The notes: generated by a model from the sequence alone, not told the origin. A DNA stretch of 64,000 bases from Denitrobaculum tricleocarpae (GCF_007004665.1 NZ_ML660062.1:1-64000); one strand, 5' to 3'; shown: positions 55,592 to 64,000, counted from the first letter of the stretch. Numbers and translations are program-made.

Positions 55592-56548
55592 TCAGGAGAG
55601 GCCCTTTTGGCCCATGCCGAGGAACTTGTCGCGGCGCTGCTGTTTCAGAACCGTGCCGTCCTTGCCGCGCATCCGCTCCAGCTCCGCCTCGATGGCGTTG
55701 CCCACGGCGGTGATGGTTTTCTCGACGCCCCGGTGGGCGCCGCCGAGCGGTTCGCTTACGATCTGATCGATCACGCCCAGCAGCTTGAGATCCTGCGCCG
55801 TAAGCTTCAGGGCCTCCGCGGCCTCCTTGGCCTGATCGCCGCTGCGCCAGAGGATAGAGGCGCAGCCCTCGGGCGAGATCACCGAATAGATCGAGTGCTC
55901 CAGCATGATGACCGCGTTGGCCGAGGCCAGAGCGATTGCGCCGCCGGAGCCGCCCTCGCCGATGATCACGGAGATCACCGGCACCTTCAGGCCGAGACAG
56001 ACCTCGATGCTGCGCGCGATGGCCTGGGACTGGCCGCGCTCCTCGGCGCCGATGCCGGGGTAGGCCCCCGCGGTATCGACCAGGGTGACCAGCGGCAGGC
56101 CGAAACGGTCCGCCATCTCCATCAGGCGCTGGGCCTTGCGGTAACCCTCGGGCCGGGCCATGCCGAAGTTGTGCTTGACCCGGGCGTTGGTGTCGGAGCC
56201 CTTTTCCTGGCCGATCACCATGACCGAATGGCCCCGGAAACGGCCGATCCCGCCGACGATGGCGTGATCCTCGGCAAAAGCCCGGTCACCCGCCAGCGGG
56301 GTAAAGTCCTCGATCAGCTGTTCGACGTAGTCGTTGAAGTGCGGGCGGTCGGGATGGCGGGCCACCTGGCTCTTCTGCCAGGCGCTCAGGCGGGCGTAGC
56401 TCTGCCGCAGCAGCCGGTCCGACTTTTCCTGCAGCTTGGTGACTTCCTCGGCGATATTCATGTCGCCGCTGTCGGAGATATGCCGCAGCTCCTCGATCTT
56501 GCCCTCGAGTTCGGCGATCGGCTTTTCGAAATCCAAAAAGTTATGCAT
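55592..56548 (-). CDS. accA: Acetyl-CoA carboxylase carboxyltransferase subunit alpha
   Basis: 318 residues. With AccD it moves carboxyl from biotin to acetyl-CoA, giving malonyl-CoA for fatty-acid synthesis. [21 protein letters not shown] is the standard N-terminus. [39 protein letters not shown] and [18 protein letters not shown] are the core crotonase-fold motifs. It appears monocistronic and is convergent with pentapeptide copy 2. Confidence 0.97.
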   Translation of the reverse strand: MHNFLDFEKPIAELEGKIEELRHISDSGDMNIAEEVTKLQEKSDRLLRQSYARLSAWQKSQVARHPDRPHFNDYVEQLIEDFTPLAGDRAFAEDHAIVGGIGRFRGHSVMVIGQEKGSDTNARVKHNFGMARPEGYRKAQRLMEMADRFGLPLVTLVDTAGAYPGIGAEERGQSQAIARSIEVCLGLKVPVISVIIGEGGSGGAIALASANAVIMLEHSIYSVISPEGCASILWRSGDQAKEAAEALKLTAQDLKLLGVIDQIVSEPLGGAHRGVEKTITAVGNAIEAELERMRGKDGTVLKQQRRDKFLGMGQKGLS

Positions 56549-56860
56549 GACCTAATTCCCGACGATCCGGCGCGCGTTTGCTCCTCAAAGCCCGGCGCAG
56601 GCTCCTCAACCCATTTACCCCAACAGTCTCCTGCCCAGCCCTCTCCACGCGCACCCAACGCGCGGCTCTCACCGCTGATGTCACCGGGTTAAGACGAAGG
56701 CTTCGACAGAAGAAACACACAGTGCGGGCCTGTCTAACACAGGCCGGCGCCAGCGTAAAAGCAATCGCGGCAAAGATTCTGTAACAATTCGCGAAAAAAT
56801 GGATCCTGAAAATTCCTCCCCCGTCTCCGGGAGAGTGATGGCCTTGCGTGGAACCTGCAT

Positions 56861-57065
56861 CCGGCCCTCGCCCCCACCCGGCCAGGCCGCTTGGTTTGAC
56901 CAGGTTTCGACGCGTGTCGAAACCGGCACCGGCCCTCACCCCCACCCGGCCACATGTGTGGTTTGGTTAGGTTTCGACATATGTCGAAACCGGCACCGGC
57001 CCGCACCCCCACCCGGCCACCCATCGGAATGATCATGTGGGTGGCCGGGTGGGGGTGCGGGCCGG
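56861..57065. repeat. Palindromic repeat locus 1: units A, B and hairpin unit C
   Basis: Units A (56861-56928) and B (56929-56995) are 67-68 bp. Each begins ccggccctc, has a short CCAC/GTGG-like stem, then ggtttcgac-N4-gtcgaaacc. Unit C (56996-57065) shares the ccggccc(g)cacccccacccgg beginning but is a huge hairpin: 28-bp perfect arms (56996-57023 and 57038-57065) around a 14-nt loop. No open frame runs through it with gene features. It resembles REP/BIME or MITE-like elements. Confidence 0.85.
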
Positions 57066-57172
57066 AACCGCATCTAGACCAACCTAACAAGGACCGGCAC
57101 AAAAACCCAAGCTTGACGCAAGGCCGCGGGCGGCTGATGATCGGAGCCGTTCCTAGGGGGGCCTTTTATCAG

Positions 57173-57264
57173 CCTGCGGGTTGATATTGACGGGCTGAGA
57201 TACTGGGCAGGCGGCAACGCCCCCAGTGACCCTTCGAACCTGATCCGGGTAATGCCGGCGCAGG
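57173..57264 (+). ncRNA. TPP riboswitch (THI element)
   Basis: The conserved core is present: GGGCTGAGAT (about 57196-57205), then CCCTTCGAACCTGATC and GGTAATGCCGGCGCAGG. The closing stem P1 is cctgcg (57173-57178) with cgcagg (57259-57264). Thiamine pyrophosphate binding should lower expression of the downstream thiY and probably tenA. The mode (transcriptional or translational) is unclear; no obvious T-tract terminator follows. Confidence 0.93.
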
Positions 57265-57411
57265 GAAGGAAACCGGTTCTCACCACGAGAGAACACTCCG
57301 CAAAGACCCTCCGCTACTCACTCCCGGATCTCCTGGTGACTTTTCGAATGGAAAAGCACTGATCGTCTGAGTCTCGCACGCGAGGCGCATAACGGATTAA
57401 GGAGGTCCGCC

Positions 57412-58398
57412 ATGTTGTTCCGTTTTTCATCCAAGCCGCTCTTGCGCGCTTTCCGCCCGACCCTCGCCGCCCTGGCGCTGGCGATGGTCTCAAGCCTTTC
57501 CATCACCCCGGCCCAGGCCGCCGAGAAGACCACGATCCTGCTGGACTGGTTCCTGAACCCGGACCACGGGCCGCTGGTGGTGGCGCAGCAGCGTGGTTAC
57601 TTCGCCGAGGAAGGCCTGGAGGTCGAGCTGATCGAGCCCGCCGATCCCAACGATCCGCCCAAGCTGGTCGCCGCCGGCCGGGGGGATCTGGCCATTTCCT
57701 ACCAGCCGCAGCTGCATCTGCAGATCGAGGCCGGCCTGCCCCTGACGCGCATCGGCACCCTGGTCGCCACACCGCTGAACACCCTGCTGGTGCTGGACGA
57801 CGGCCCGATCAAATCCATCGCGGACCTGAAGGGCAAGAAGGTAGGCTTTTCCGTCGGCGGTTTCGAGGACGTGATGATGACCGCCATGCTGGCGCGCCAC
57901 GGCCTGACCACCGACGACATCGAACTGATCAACGTGAACTTCTCGCTCAGCCCGGCGATCCTCTCCGGCCAGGTTGACGCGGTGATCGGCGCCTACCGCA
58001 ACTTCGAGCTCAACCAGATGGACATCGAAGGCCACAAGGGCCGGGCCTTCTACGTCGAGGAGGAGGGTGTCGCCACCTACGACGAACTGATCATGGTCGC
58101 CAACAACGCCAAGCTCGACGACCCGCGCTTCCCGAAAGTCCTGCGCGCCATGGAGCGGGCCGTGACCTTCATGATCAACCACCCGGACGAAGCCTGGAAC
58201 GACTTCATCAGCTACCGCAAGGAACTGGACGACGAGCTGAACCGCCGCGCCTGGCGCGACACGCTGCCGCGTTTTGCATTGCGCCCCGCCGCCCTGGACA
58301 AGGGCCGTTACGAGGCTTTCGCCGCGTTCCTGCAGGAGCACAAGATGATCGGCAAGCTGGTCCCCGTGGAGAGCTACGCGGTCGAGTTGGAGAGGTAG
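57412..58398 (+). CDS. thiY: Thiamine-precursor-binding protein of an ABC transporter (ThiY-like)
   Basis: 328 residues. A signal peptide ends near residue 36 (AQAA). The mature protein is an NMT1/THI5-like binding protein: LLDWFLNPDHGPLVVAQQRG, LVAAGRGDLAISYQ and GKKVGFSVGGFEDVMM. ThiY binds formylaminopyrimidine or HMP-type precursors for salvage. Directly controlled by the TPP riboswitch, with a near-perfect AAGGAGGT ribosome site six bases before the ATG. The usual partners thiX (permease) and thiZ (ATPase) are not next to it here. Confidence 0.88.
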   Translation: MLFRFSSKPLLRAFRPTLAALALAMVSSLSITPAQAAEKTTILLDWFLNPDHGPLVVAQQRGYFAEEGLEVELIEPADPNDPPKLVAAGRGDLAISYQPQLHLQIEAGLPLTRIGTLVATPLNTLLVLDDGPIKSIADLKGKKVGFSVGGFEDVMMTAMLARHGLTTDDIELINVNFSLSPAILSGQVDAVIGAYRNFELNQMDIEGHKGRAFYVEEEGVATYDELIMVANNAKLDDPRFPKVLRAMERAVTFMINHPDEAWNDFISYRKELDDELNRRAWRDTLPRFALRPAALDKGRYEAFAAFLQEHKMIGKLVPVESYAVELER

Positions 58399-58428
58399 GC
58401 CCAGTTTTGGCTGACGCCTAGTTCGGTG

Positions 58429-58566
58429 CCGGCCCGCACCCCCTCCCGGCCACTTGGCGTGGTTTGATTAGGTTTCGACTGACGCCGAAACCGGCACCAG
58501 CCCGCTCCCCCTCCCAACCACCCAATGCGATTATCCTGTGGGTGGTTGGGAGGGGGAGCGGGCCGG
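58429..58566. repeat. Palindromic repeat locus 2: unit D and hairpin unit E
   Basis: Unit D (58429-58496, 68 bp) matches units A and B of locus 1: ccggcccgc start, CCAC/GTGG stem, ggtttcg-N8-cgaaacc. Unit E (58497-58566) matches hairpin unit C: 28-nt arms (58497-58524 and 58539-58566) with one mismatch and a 14-nt loop. Several arm bases differ from unit C, yet each change is matched in the partner arm. It lies between thiY and tenA. Confidence 0.85.
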
Positions 58567-58596
58567 CACCGAAACTCCATTCAAGAGTGAGAACCT

Positions 58597-59292
58597 ATGA
58601 GCTCGTCAAACAACGAGAATGAATTAACCACCACCCGCTTTACCGACCGCCTCCGCGACGAATCAGAACCCTTCTGGACCCAGGCCACCACCCACCGCTT
58701 CACCCGGCAGCTCGCGGACGGGACCCTGCCGGACGAAGTTTTCATCCGCTATCTGATCCAGGACTATCACTACGTGGACTGTCTGGCGCAGGCGGTCGGC
58801 TTCGCGGTCGCGCTGGCCCCCGACATGGCCACCCGCCGCCCTCTGGCCGGTTTCCTCTCGGTCCTGACCAACGCCGAAAACGATTTCTTCCTGAAGTCCT
58901 TCGCGCGCCTGGGTGTGGATGAGGCCACCTGGCGCAACACCCCGCCCTCACCTGTTACGCAAGCCATCTCGGAGGCCATCGTCGGCGGCGCCAGCGGCCA
59001 CGCTGGATCAGGCCAATACCCCGAAGCCATGACCGTCCTGCTCTGCTCCGAATGGGTCTACCAGGCCTGGGCCGAGCCGGTCGCCGACGCCCAGCCGCCC
59101 CAGCCACAATACCGGGAATGGATCGAACTGCATGCGACGGCCGAGTTCATCGGCTTCGTGGAGTGGCTACGGGAAGAGACCGACCGGGCCTGCGAGGGAT
59201 TGGATGCAGAGCGGCAGGAGGCTCTGGTCGCGCTCTTCCGGAAGGTGACGGAGCTGGAAGCGGCGTTTTTTGAGGATGCTTTTGGAAGTTGA
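58597..59292 (+). CDS. tenA: TenA-family protein (aminopyrimidine aminohydrolase/thiaminase II-like)
   Basis: 231 residues, all helical. TenA enzymes hydrolyse aminopyrimidines from degraded thiamine for salvage. Asp in LIQDYHYVD (near 56) and Cys near 149 (LLCSEWVYQAW) fit the TenA_C active-site positions, and a Glu near the end (ELEAAFFED) fits the third. The Cys context is unusual, so TenA_E-type chemistry cannot be excluded. It follows thiY after 198 bp with a repeat element between. Likely under the same riboswitch. Confidence 0.88.
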   Translation: MSSSNNENELTTTRFTDRLRDESEPFWTQATTHRFTRQLADGTLPDEVFIRYLIQDYHYVDCLAQAVGFAVALAPDMATRRPLAGFLSVLTNAENDFFLKSFARLGVDEATWRNTPPSPVTQAISEAIVGGASGHAGSGQYPEAMTVLLCSEWVYQAWAEPVADAQPPQPQYREWIELHATAEFIGFVEWLREETDRACEGLDAERQEALVALFRKVTELEAAFFEDAFGS

Positions 59293-59402
59293 GTAAGCTT
59301 GGGACCCACTAGCCGGTGGCGGACCAGATCGGGTTTTGCTGCTTCAAAGGTCCCTCCCAGTCTCCGGAACGCCCCCATAACGTTTCTCGAATTATGCAGC
59401 CC

Positions 59403-59834
59403 TCATTTGCAGTATTTGCAGTTCGGGCACTTCAACAATCTGCGATGCTCTGGGCGCTGGTAAATATGTCCTCTAGGGTTATTTACAATTCTTGGATTTC
59501 GAAAATCATCGTGAAGATTAGTGTCTCTCGAAAAAAGCACTCTAGCGCCTGACACCAACGCAAGCGCAAGTATATGTTGGTCATCAGATTTTACGCCATC
59601 GGGAAGTGTATTTTTTTTGTTTTCCACCAAATCATCATTCACTTCTCTTAATCTTCCAGATTTCAAGAGTTGAATGTATAAACCTCTAAATTTGCACCTT
59701 AACATTTCCTTCTTATGATCATGTCCAGAAACACATCTTATTGTGTCTCTTTGTAGCGCCTCGATTATCGGCTTCGCTGCTTCGGAAGGCCTGATGCACT
59801 CATCTGCTACATTCGCATCAATAATCAGACACAT
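59403..59834 (-). CDS. PIN-domain putative nuclease paired with an ATPase
   Basis: 143 residues. A PIN-like metal site is suggested by IIDANVADECI (Asp 6, Asp 11, Glu 12), SDDQHILALAL (Asp 84, Asp 85) and FSRDTNLHDDF (Asp 104). The pattern matches PIN RNases and toxins. The end carries CPNCKYC, a possible zinc-binding cluster. The gene starts 2 bp after the stop of the ATPase gene, so they are co-translated. Both are clearly AT-rich relative to the window, suggesting transfer. Target and function are unknown; an abortive-infection effector is a reasonable guess. Confidence 0.7.
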   Translation of the reverse strand: MCLIIDANVADECIRPSEAAKPIIEALQRDTIRCVSGHDHKKEMLRCKFRGLYIQLLKSGRLREVNDDLVENKKNTLPDGVKSDDQHILALALVSGARVLFSRDTNLHDDFRNPRIVNNPRGHIYQRPEHRRLLKCPNCKYCK

Positions 59835-59836
59835 AT

Positions 59837-61213
59837 TTAAATTTCCAAGCCCAAAGATCGCATTTCCTCGTCAAGAAAAAACTGTCTATATCCTTTTGGG
59901 GCATTCACCAAATTTCCACTACTATCGATCGATATTTCATGAATAATTACATCGTGGCCAATTCGTTCAAAATACAGAATTCCAACGTCTTTCGGTGACA
60001 ATACAACACCCTCCCTCACTTCCATTCTTATTCTGTCCAGCAAATGATCACTATGAGTTTCAATAAAAATACTGTGCCTTCTCGACTTAGCCATGTGTGA
60101 GAAGAAGCTACCTAATTCTGCCTGTGCTTTAGGATGTAAATGGACTTCAGGTTGCTGAAACAAAAATAACGTTTTTCGATTTGCTCTCAGTATATCGGTC
60201 AGAATGGGCAACGCTTGGCTAACACCGTAGCCCACATCTACGAGATTGGACGCACGTTTCTCCATTTTTACGATGATTTGAAATGGCCCACCTGTGGAAG
60301 CACCAACTTTCTTGACAACGACATCTTGAAACAAACCTGAAGCACGCCCAAACTCGATAAGGCTTTTTCTTATTCGCAGCCATTTGTCAGCATCAAAATA
60401 GTTTAGCTGAGCAAGCACGAAAGGCATGTGGCCGCCATCTGGCGTTTGAGAGATATCCGAAGGATTATAAGTTCTTTCGGGCCTAGAACGAACAGGAGCA
60501 GAGGAATAAACCCCCGACGGCAACAATCTAAGAGCACTTCTATACATACGACCAAGAACTGACATCTCGGATCGAAGCGCTCTTGCATGCCCTTGCGAAG
60601 ACATCACGTCTTCATCGCTCAAGCTCTCAATCTCGTCATACAAAATATTTCTAAGAAAAAACTCTATTATAGACAAATCTAGGTTCCCATAATCTGACGA
60701 CAAAATTGGAAACTCAGGCTCAAAGTCGACAATTTTAGCTGAAGGCAAATTCACCCTAAAATTTGTTCGCTCCTCTGACCGCAATTCAAATCCGTAAGAC
60801 CCAGCGCTAAAAGACACTTCTCGCAAGTGCGGTTGAGATTTTTTATCTGAAAATTCAATAAATAGCTTAAATGGAATCTTCCTGTTTTCTCCATCCTCCT
60901 TGCCAAACAAGTCCGCCTCAACACCTCTACTCCTACTAGCCACTAAAACATCTTCAACTTCAAAAGAAAACGAATCTGCTCTACCGAATCTCCCACCTCT
61001 GTAGTGCGCAATATTTTCGTAGGCCCCCAAGTGGAAAGGCTCTTTATTGAAAGATGCTTTTGATTTTCGATCAAAGAGGTCAAATATAAATCGGGTCGCC
61101 GCCAAAAAGGATGTTTTGCCAGCGCTGTTTTCACCCACAAGCAGGTTAATTGGGCGAACCTCGACAACCTGCTGCTCATGAAAACACCGGAAGTCTGAAA
61201 TTTTAATTTGCAA
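59837..61213 (-). CDS. DUF3696/OLD-like ABC-type ATPase paired with a PIN protein
   Basis: 458 residues. N-terminus IKISDFRCFHEQ, Walker A GENSAGKTS (27-35), a long insertion, then the DUF3696 signature region VDVGYGVSQALPILTDIL, Walker B-like FQQPEVHLHPKAQAEL, and the switch IFIETHSDHLLDRIR. No TOPRIM nuclease domain follows, unlike true OLD proteins. The partner PIN gene may be the effector. TTG 61213 is the start, with GAGGA (complement of 61220-61224) six bases upstream. It is AT-rich with different codon use from flanking genes. A transferred defence module is inferred. Confidence 0.75.
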   Translation of the reverse strand: MQIKISDFRCFHEQQVVEVRPINLLVGENSAGKTSFLAATRFIFDLFDRKSKASFNKEPFHLGAYENIAHYRGGRFGRADSFSFEVEDVLVASRSRGVEADLFGKEDGENRKIPFKLFIEFSDKKSQPHLREVSFSAGSYGFELRSEERTNFRVNLPSAKIVDFEPEFPILSSDYGNLDLSIIEFFLRNILYDEIESLSDEDVMSSQGHARALRSEMSVLGRMYRSALRLLPSGVYSSAPVRSRPERTYNPSDISQTPDGGHMPFVLAQLNYFDADKWLRIRKSLIEFGRASGLFQDVVVKKVGASTGGPFQIIVKMEKRASNLVDVGYGVSQALPILTDILRANRKTLFLFQQPEVHLHPKAQAELGSFFSHMAKSRRHSIFIETHSDHLLDRIRMEVREGVVLSPKDVGILYFERIGHDVIIHEISIDSSGNLVNAPKGYRQFFLDEEMRSLGLEI

Positions 61214-61401
61214 TTTTTATCCTCTTACTTCATTCGCCGGGCATCGATGTATTTACACTGAGCACAATACACGACTCGTATCGTCAAATACACAAACAAC
61301 CGGTGGCAGGTTGCGCTGACCCATTTACACTTGCTTGCCGCCTATGTAATGAGTGTCAGATTGAACTATCCCACCCGGCGCAGCCACGGAGCGATCAGAG
61401 G

Positions 61402-62334
61402 TCACTCCACCACATCACGAAAGAATTCGCTGCACACCAGGGCAACCTCTTTCGGGGCTTCGACCATGGGGACGTGACCGACTTTCTCCATGACGATCTT
61501 TCGGCTGTTGGTGATCTCTCGATGTAAAAATTCGGCGTTGTCGACGTGGAAAATTTTATCCATCGCGCCCCAGAGTATGAGAGTTGGTGTGGTGATTTTT
61601 GGAAGATGCGCCGTTTGATCCAAATCCTGCGCGATATCTTCGGCAATCTTGCGGTTGATGGCGGTGCGTTTGACAAACTCTCTGGCCAAGGCAGAGACCA
61701 TAATGCCGGGGATATAGGGTGGAGCCTCCATACCAATGCGCATCATCGCCCGATAGTCTGAAGCATCGCGCACCTCAAGCATTGGATTGATGCCGGTCTT
61801 TTCCACATGCTGTCGTAACCAGCTCGGGGTTACGTCTGCCCCGGCGGTGTCGATCAGCACCAGGGATGCGACAAGAGCGGGTGATGTTGCGGCGAGCTGG
61901 ATTGCAATGGCGCCGCCCATGGAATTGCCGATCAGATGTGCCCGCTTGATCCCGAGTGCAGCCAAAAACTCTTTGAGCCGCGCCGCCTGATACTGGATGC
62001 CATAGTCCAGCCCAATATCCGAGACGCTTTTGCCATGTCCCGGTAGATCCGGAATGATCAGAGGAAGGCCGCTTTTGAGGTGCTGCGCAAAACGAAGCCA
62101 GGATGTTTTGTCTGCAGCCGCGCCATGCAGCAGGACGAGGGCTTCCGATAAAGCGCCGGACGCGCTGTTCGCGCTGCGGAGGAATTCGACATCGCCAAAG
62201 GAAAGTTGAAGGGAGTCTCTCACCAGACCAGCGCGCCTGGACTCTGCCGCAATCGCTTTTTCCAGGAAAAAATCACCGATGGAATTTAAAAGGGTACCCA
62301 TAGCCGCCAGGATGTTCGTTACTTCATCCCACAT
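61402..62334 (-). CDS. Alpha/beta-fold hydrolase
   Basis: 310 residues. An N-terminal helical/hydrophobic stretch of about 40 residues is followed by a classic fold: LLHGAAADKTSW (oxyanion region), GNSMGGAIA (nucleophile Ser), WGAMDKIF (Asp) and GHVPMVEAP (His). The triad is complete. It resembles lipases/esterases of the MhpC type. The substrate is unknown. GC content is back to the level of the window, so it is outside the AT-rich island. Confidence 0.88.
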   Translation of the reverse strand: MWDEVTNILAAMGTLLNSIGDFFLEKAIAAESRRAGLVRDSLQLSFGDVEFLRSANSASGALSEALVLLHGAAADKTSWLRFAQHLKSGLPLIIPDLPGHGKSVSDIGLDYGIQYQAARLKEFLAALGIKRAHLIGNSMGGAIAIQLAATSPALVASLVLIDTAGADVTPSWLRQHVEKTGINPMLEVRDASDYRAMMRIGMEAPPYIPGIMVSALAREFVKRTAINRKIAEDIAQDLDQTAHLPKITTPTLILWGAMDKIFHVDNAEFLHREITNSRKIVMEKVGHVPMVEAPKEVALVCSEFFRDVVE

Positions 62335-62566
62335 ATCACAGTCTGGATGGATAGTAAGGCCCTGAATTTCGGGTCAGGAGTGCAATCGAACCAGGCGGCC
62401 TGACGCAGGCTCAAGGCGCCTGCGGCAGAGCGAAGCAAGCGCTATTCCAACGCCTAGCCGCTGTCAGAGTCAGGTCTCCGCTCGCACGTTATCGGCGATG
62501 ACAGCAGACACACACACGACCCTGCGAACCTGTTCGGCGTACTCACCCCAAAAGAAATGACCACGC

Positions 62567-63658
62567 CTAACCCTTACGGCGCAGCCCTTCCGCGTTGGCG
62601 GCTTTCAAGGCCCAGAGAACAATCTGGGGCGAAACCTCGGTCGGTTCGTTGTGGATGGTCTCGCCGGAGGCACAGGCCGCTGTCGCGGCAATCATCAGTT
62701 GCTCGTCATCGGCACTTTCCAGGCCGATGTCGGCGAGAGTCGTCGGCAGGCCGATCGCCTCGCAGAAGCCGTAAACCTGATCGATCATGTCTCTTGGCTT
62801 ATCGGTCAGGAACAGAGAGGCGAGAACGCCAATGGCCACTTTCTCCCCATGCCAGTAGCTGTGGGTTTCTTCCAACGCCGTCAGGCCGTTGTGGATGGCG
62901 TGACAGGCGGCCAGACCGCCGCTCTCGAAACCCAGGCCGCTGAGCAGTGTGTTCGCCTCAATCACATGCTCCAACGCCGGAGTCACGGCTTTCGCCTCAC
63001 AGGCCGTCAGCGCCAGAGGGCCGTACTCCAGCAGGGTGTCGAAGCACAAACGGGCCAGGGCATTGGCGGTCATGGTCCCCGGGCGGCCCGTCATATTCGC
63101 GGCCATGCGAATCCGGCAGGATTCCGCTTCCAGCCAGGTTGCGAGCGCATCGCCCATGCCGGCGATCAGGAAACGCGGCGGGGCCTTTACGATGATCGTC
63201 GAGTCGACAATGACCACGTTCGGGTTCTGCGGCAGGACGAGATATCTGGCGAACGCGCCAGCCTCTGTGTAGATGACCGAGAGCGCACTGCAGGGCGCAT
63301 CGGTCGAGGCTATGGTCGGGACAATGACGATCGGCAGGACCGCCTCATGGGCCACCGCCTTGGCGGTATCCAGGGTCTTGCCACCGCCAACACCCACAAT
63401 CACGTTCGCCCCGGCCGACTCCGCCACAGCCTTGATCCGCGCAATTTCGGGATCACTGCACTCGCCGCCGAAGACATCGATGACGGCGTCCGGCACCCCT
63501 TTCAAACCGGCCGAGACCTCGTCGTTCAGGTTCGCCTGGACGAAGGGATCGACCAGAACGAGCGGCTTGGATCCCAATCGCTTTACTTCTTCGCCCAGCA
63601 CGCCGAGAGCGTTGGCGCCCTGGACGTATCGCCCTGGAAAAATCGACGTGGTGATCAT
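62567..63658 (-). CDS. gldA: Glycerol dehydrogenase-like iron-type alcohol dehydrogenase
   Basis: 363 residues. MITTSIFPGRYVQGANAL is a GldA-type N-terminus. The NAD site is VGVGGGKTLDTAKAVA, and metal ligands are in GMGDALATWLEA (Asp) and the HxxxxGLTALEETHSYWHGE region (two His). It should oxidise glycerol to dihydroxyacetone with NAD+. The start is ATG 63658; a TTG six codons upstream is possible but less likely. It stands alone here. Confidence 0.9.
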   Translation of the reverse strand: MITTSIFPGRYVQGANALGVLGEEVKRLGSKPLVLVDPFVQANLNDEVSAGLKGVPDAVIDVFGGECSDPEIARIKAVAESAGANVIVGVGGGKTLDTAKAVAHEAVLPIVIVPTIASTDAPCSALSVIYTEAGAFARYLVLPQNPNVVIVDSTIIVKAPPRFLIAGMGDALATWLEAESCRIRMAANMTGRPGTMTANALARLCFDTLLEYGPLALTACEAKAVTPALEHVIEANTLLSGLGFESGGLAACHAIHNGLTALEETHSYWHGEKVAIGVLASLFLTDKPRDMIDQVYGFCEAIGLPTTLADIGLESADDEQLMIAATAACASGETIHNEPTEVSPQIVLWALKAANAEGLRRKG

Positions 63659-64000
63659 GTTCGACTTGTCTCCCAATTGTCAGCTGTTGCGTACCGGATG
63701 TGCTGCGTCCCCGATGTTCAGCGTCCCGGTACATCTTTGATATCGCTTATGCACAGGCATCTCCTTGCGGTAAATCAAGTGAAGCGGGCGCTCCAGCATC
63801 GCCTCGCCCGTTCCGCTTTGCGGCAGATCTTTGGTTGGGCGTCCTCAACGAGGATAAAGGTTACTTGGGGTCGGCTCCAAGTCTGTGCGCGGTACACAAC
63901 GGCTCTCGTGCTCAAACCTTAGAACGCGTCAAACAACTCCGACCTGCGCTGATCCGGGGCGCCGCCGTGCCGCACCCGACCGATTACGGCCCGCCGGACT
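63659..64000. other. Right-end stretch without a recognised gene
   Basis: 342 bp to the window end. Open frames exist, but none has family features or a good ribosome site. A promoter for gldA may be here; none was clear. The last bases may belong to a gene outside the window. Confidence 0.35.

Larger units (their letters stand above)
56549..57411. other. Long intergenic region upstream of thiY
   Basis: 863 bp. Left part (56549-56860): accA promoter side, no gene seen. Middle (56861-57065): three units of a palindromic repeat family. Right (57173-57264): TPP riboswitch, then about 130 nt of leader with small hairpins (gttctc/gagaac near 57287-57305 and cttttc/gaaaag near 57341-57357) that could be part of its switch, ending in a strong AAGGAGGT ribosome site (57399-57406). 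Confidence 0.6.

Noticed and set aside
56996-57065. Simple Rho-independent terminator
   Set aside because: The 28-bp stem is far longer than usual, no T tract follows, and related units are repeated; a repeat element explains it better.
59837-61213. Full OLD-family nuclease (Gabija GajA-like)
   Set aside because: After the ATPase Walker B and switch motifs there is no TOPRIM domain and no UvrD-like partner gene.
62651-63922. A 423-codon plus-strand open frame opposite the glycerol dehydrogenase gene
   Set aside because: Antisense shadow of a clear dehydrogenase; the part beyond the gene has no recognisable feature.

Overview
The window is a chromosomal segment of a GC-rich Gram-negative bacterium, most likely an alphaproteobacterium of the Rhodospirillales type. 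This rests on gene families and gene order: DUF4167 and DUF1178 proteins, a ubiG/lysC-ptsP divergence, a rodZ-ispG-hisS-(hemA)-prfA-prmC-DUF4167-clpB block, a grxC-nit-DUF1178 string, argJ-parvulin beside a divergent secA, a FrcBCA sugar transporter and a PAS_5 protein. The genus cannot be fixed from the sequence alone.

Left third (1-34 kb), mostly core. The left edge is the promoter and boxA leader of an rRNA operon that runs off the window to the left. Then come an enolase-superfamily enzyme, an M23 peptidoglycan endopeptidase, a histidine-rich secreted protein, clpB with a heat-shock-like promoter, a MOSC protein, and a long leftward cluster: DUF4167, prmC, prfA, hemA, hisS, ispG, rodZ. 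The hemA gene is the C5-pathway glutamyl-tRNA reductase, unusual for this class, which normally uses ALA synthase. ptsP-lysC, ubiG, DUF1178, a methyltransferase, nit, grxC, comF, a second methyltransferase, mutT, argJ, two tandem parvulins and secA follow. The end of mutT, stop codon included, is triplicated as a 30-bp tandem repeat.

Middle (34-47 kb), metabolic accessory genes. An isolated AT-richer methyltransferase, an frcBCA-like sugar ABC transporter, a DUF2235 hydrolase, msrA, and a catabolic locus with a ThDP enzyme, an acyl-CoA-dehydrogenase homologue that appears to lack both usual catalytic glutamates, a GntR/FCD regulator and a complete tripartite tricarboxylate transporter (TctCBA). 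A palindrome upstream of tctC is a likely GntR operator.

Right third (47-64 kb), most unusual. Two paralogous pentapeptide-repeat genes flank a block with a LysR regulator diverging from two SnoaL/NTF2-fold genes, a PAS_5 protein, and an array of four tandem PEP-CTERM secreted-protein genes. Every junction in that array is the same 14-bp start/stop overlap. accA follows. A thiamine locus (TPP riboswitch, thiY, tenA) is flanked by two loci of a palindromic repeat family whose hairpin arms differ in sequence but keep pairing. Directly downstream of tenA is an AT-rich two-gene island encoding a DUF3696-type ABC/OLD-like ATPase and a PIN-domain protein. It is the best candidate here for an undescribed (anti-phage or toxin-like) system. 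An alpha/beta hydrolase and a glycerol-dehydrogenase-like enzyme complete the window.

No CRISPR array, transposase, integrase or tRNA gene was recognised.
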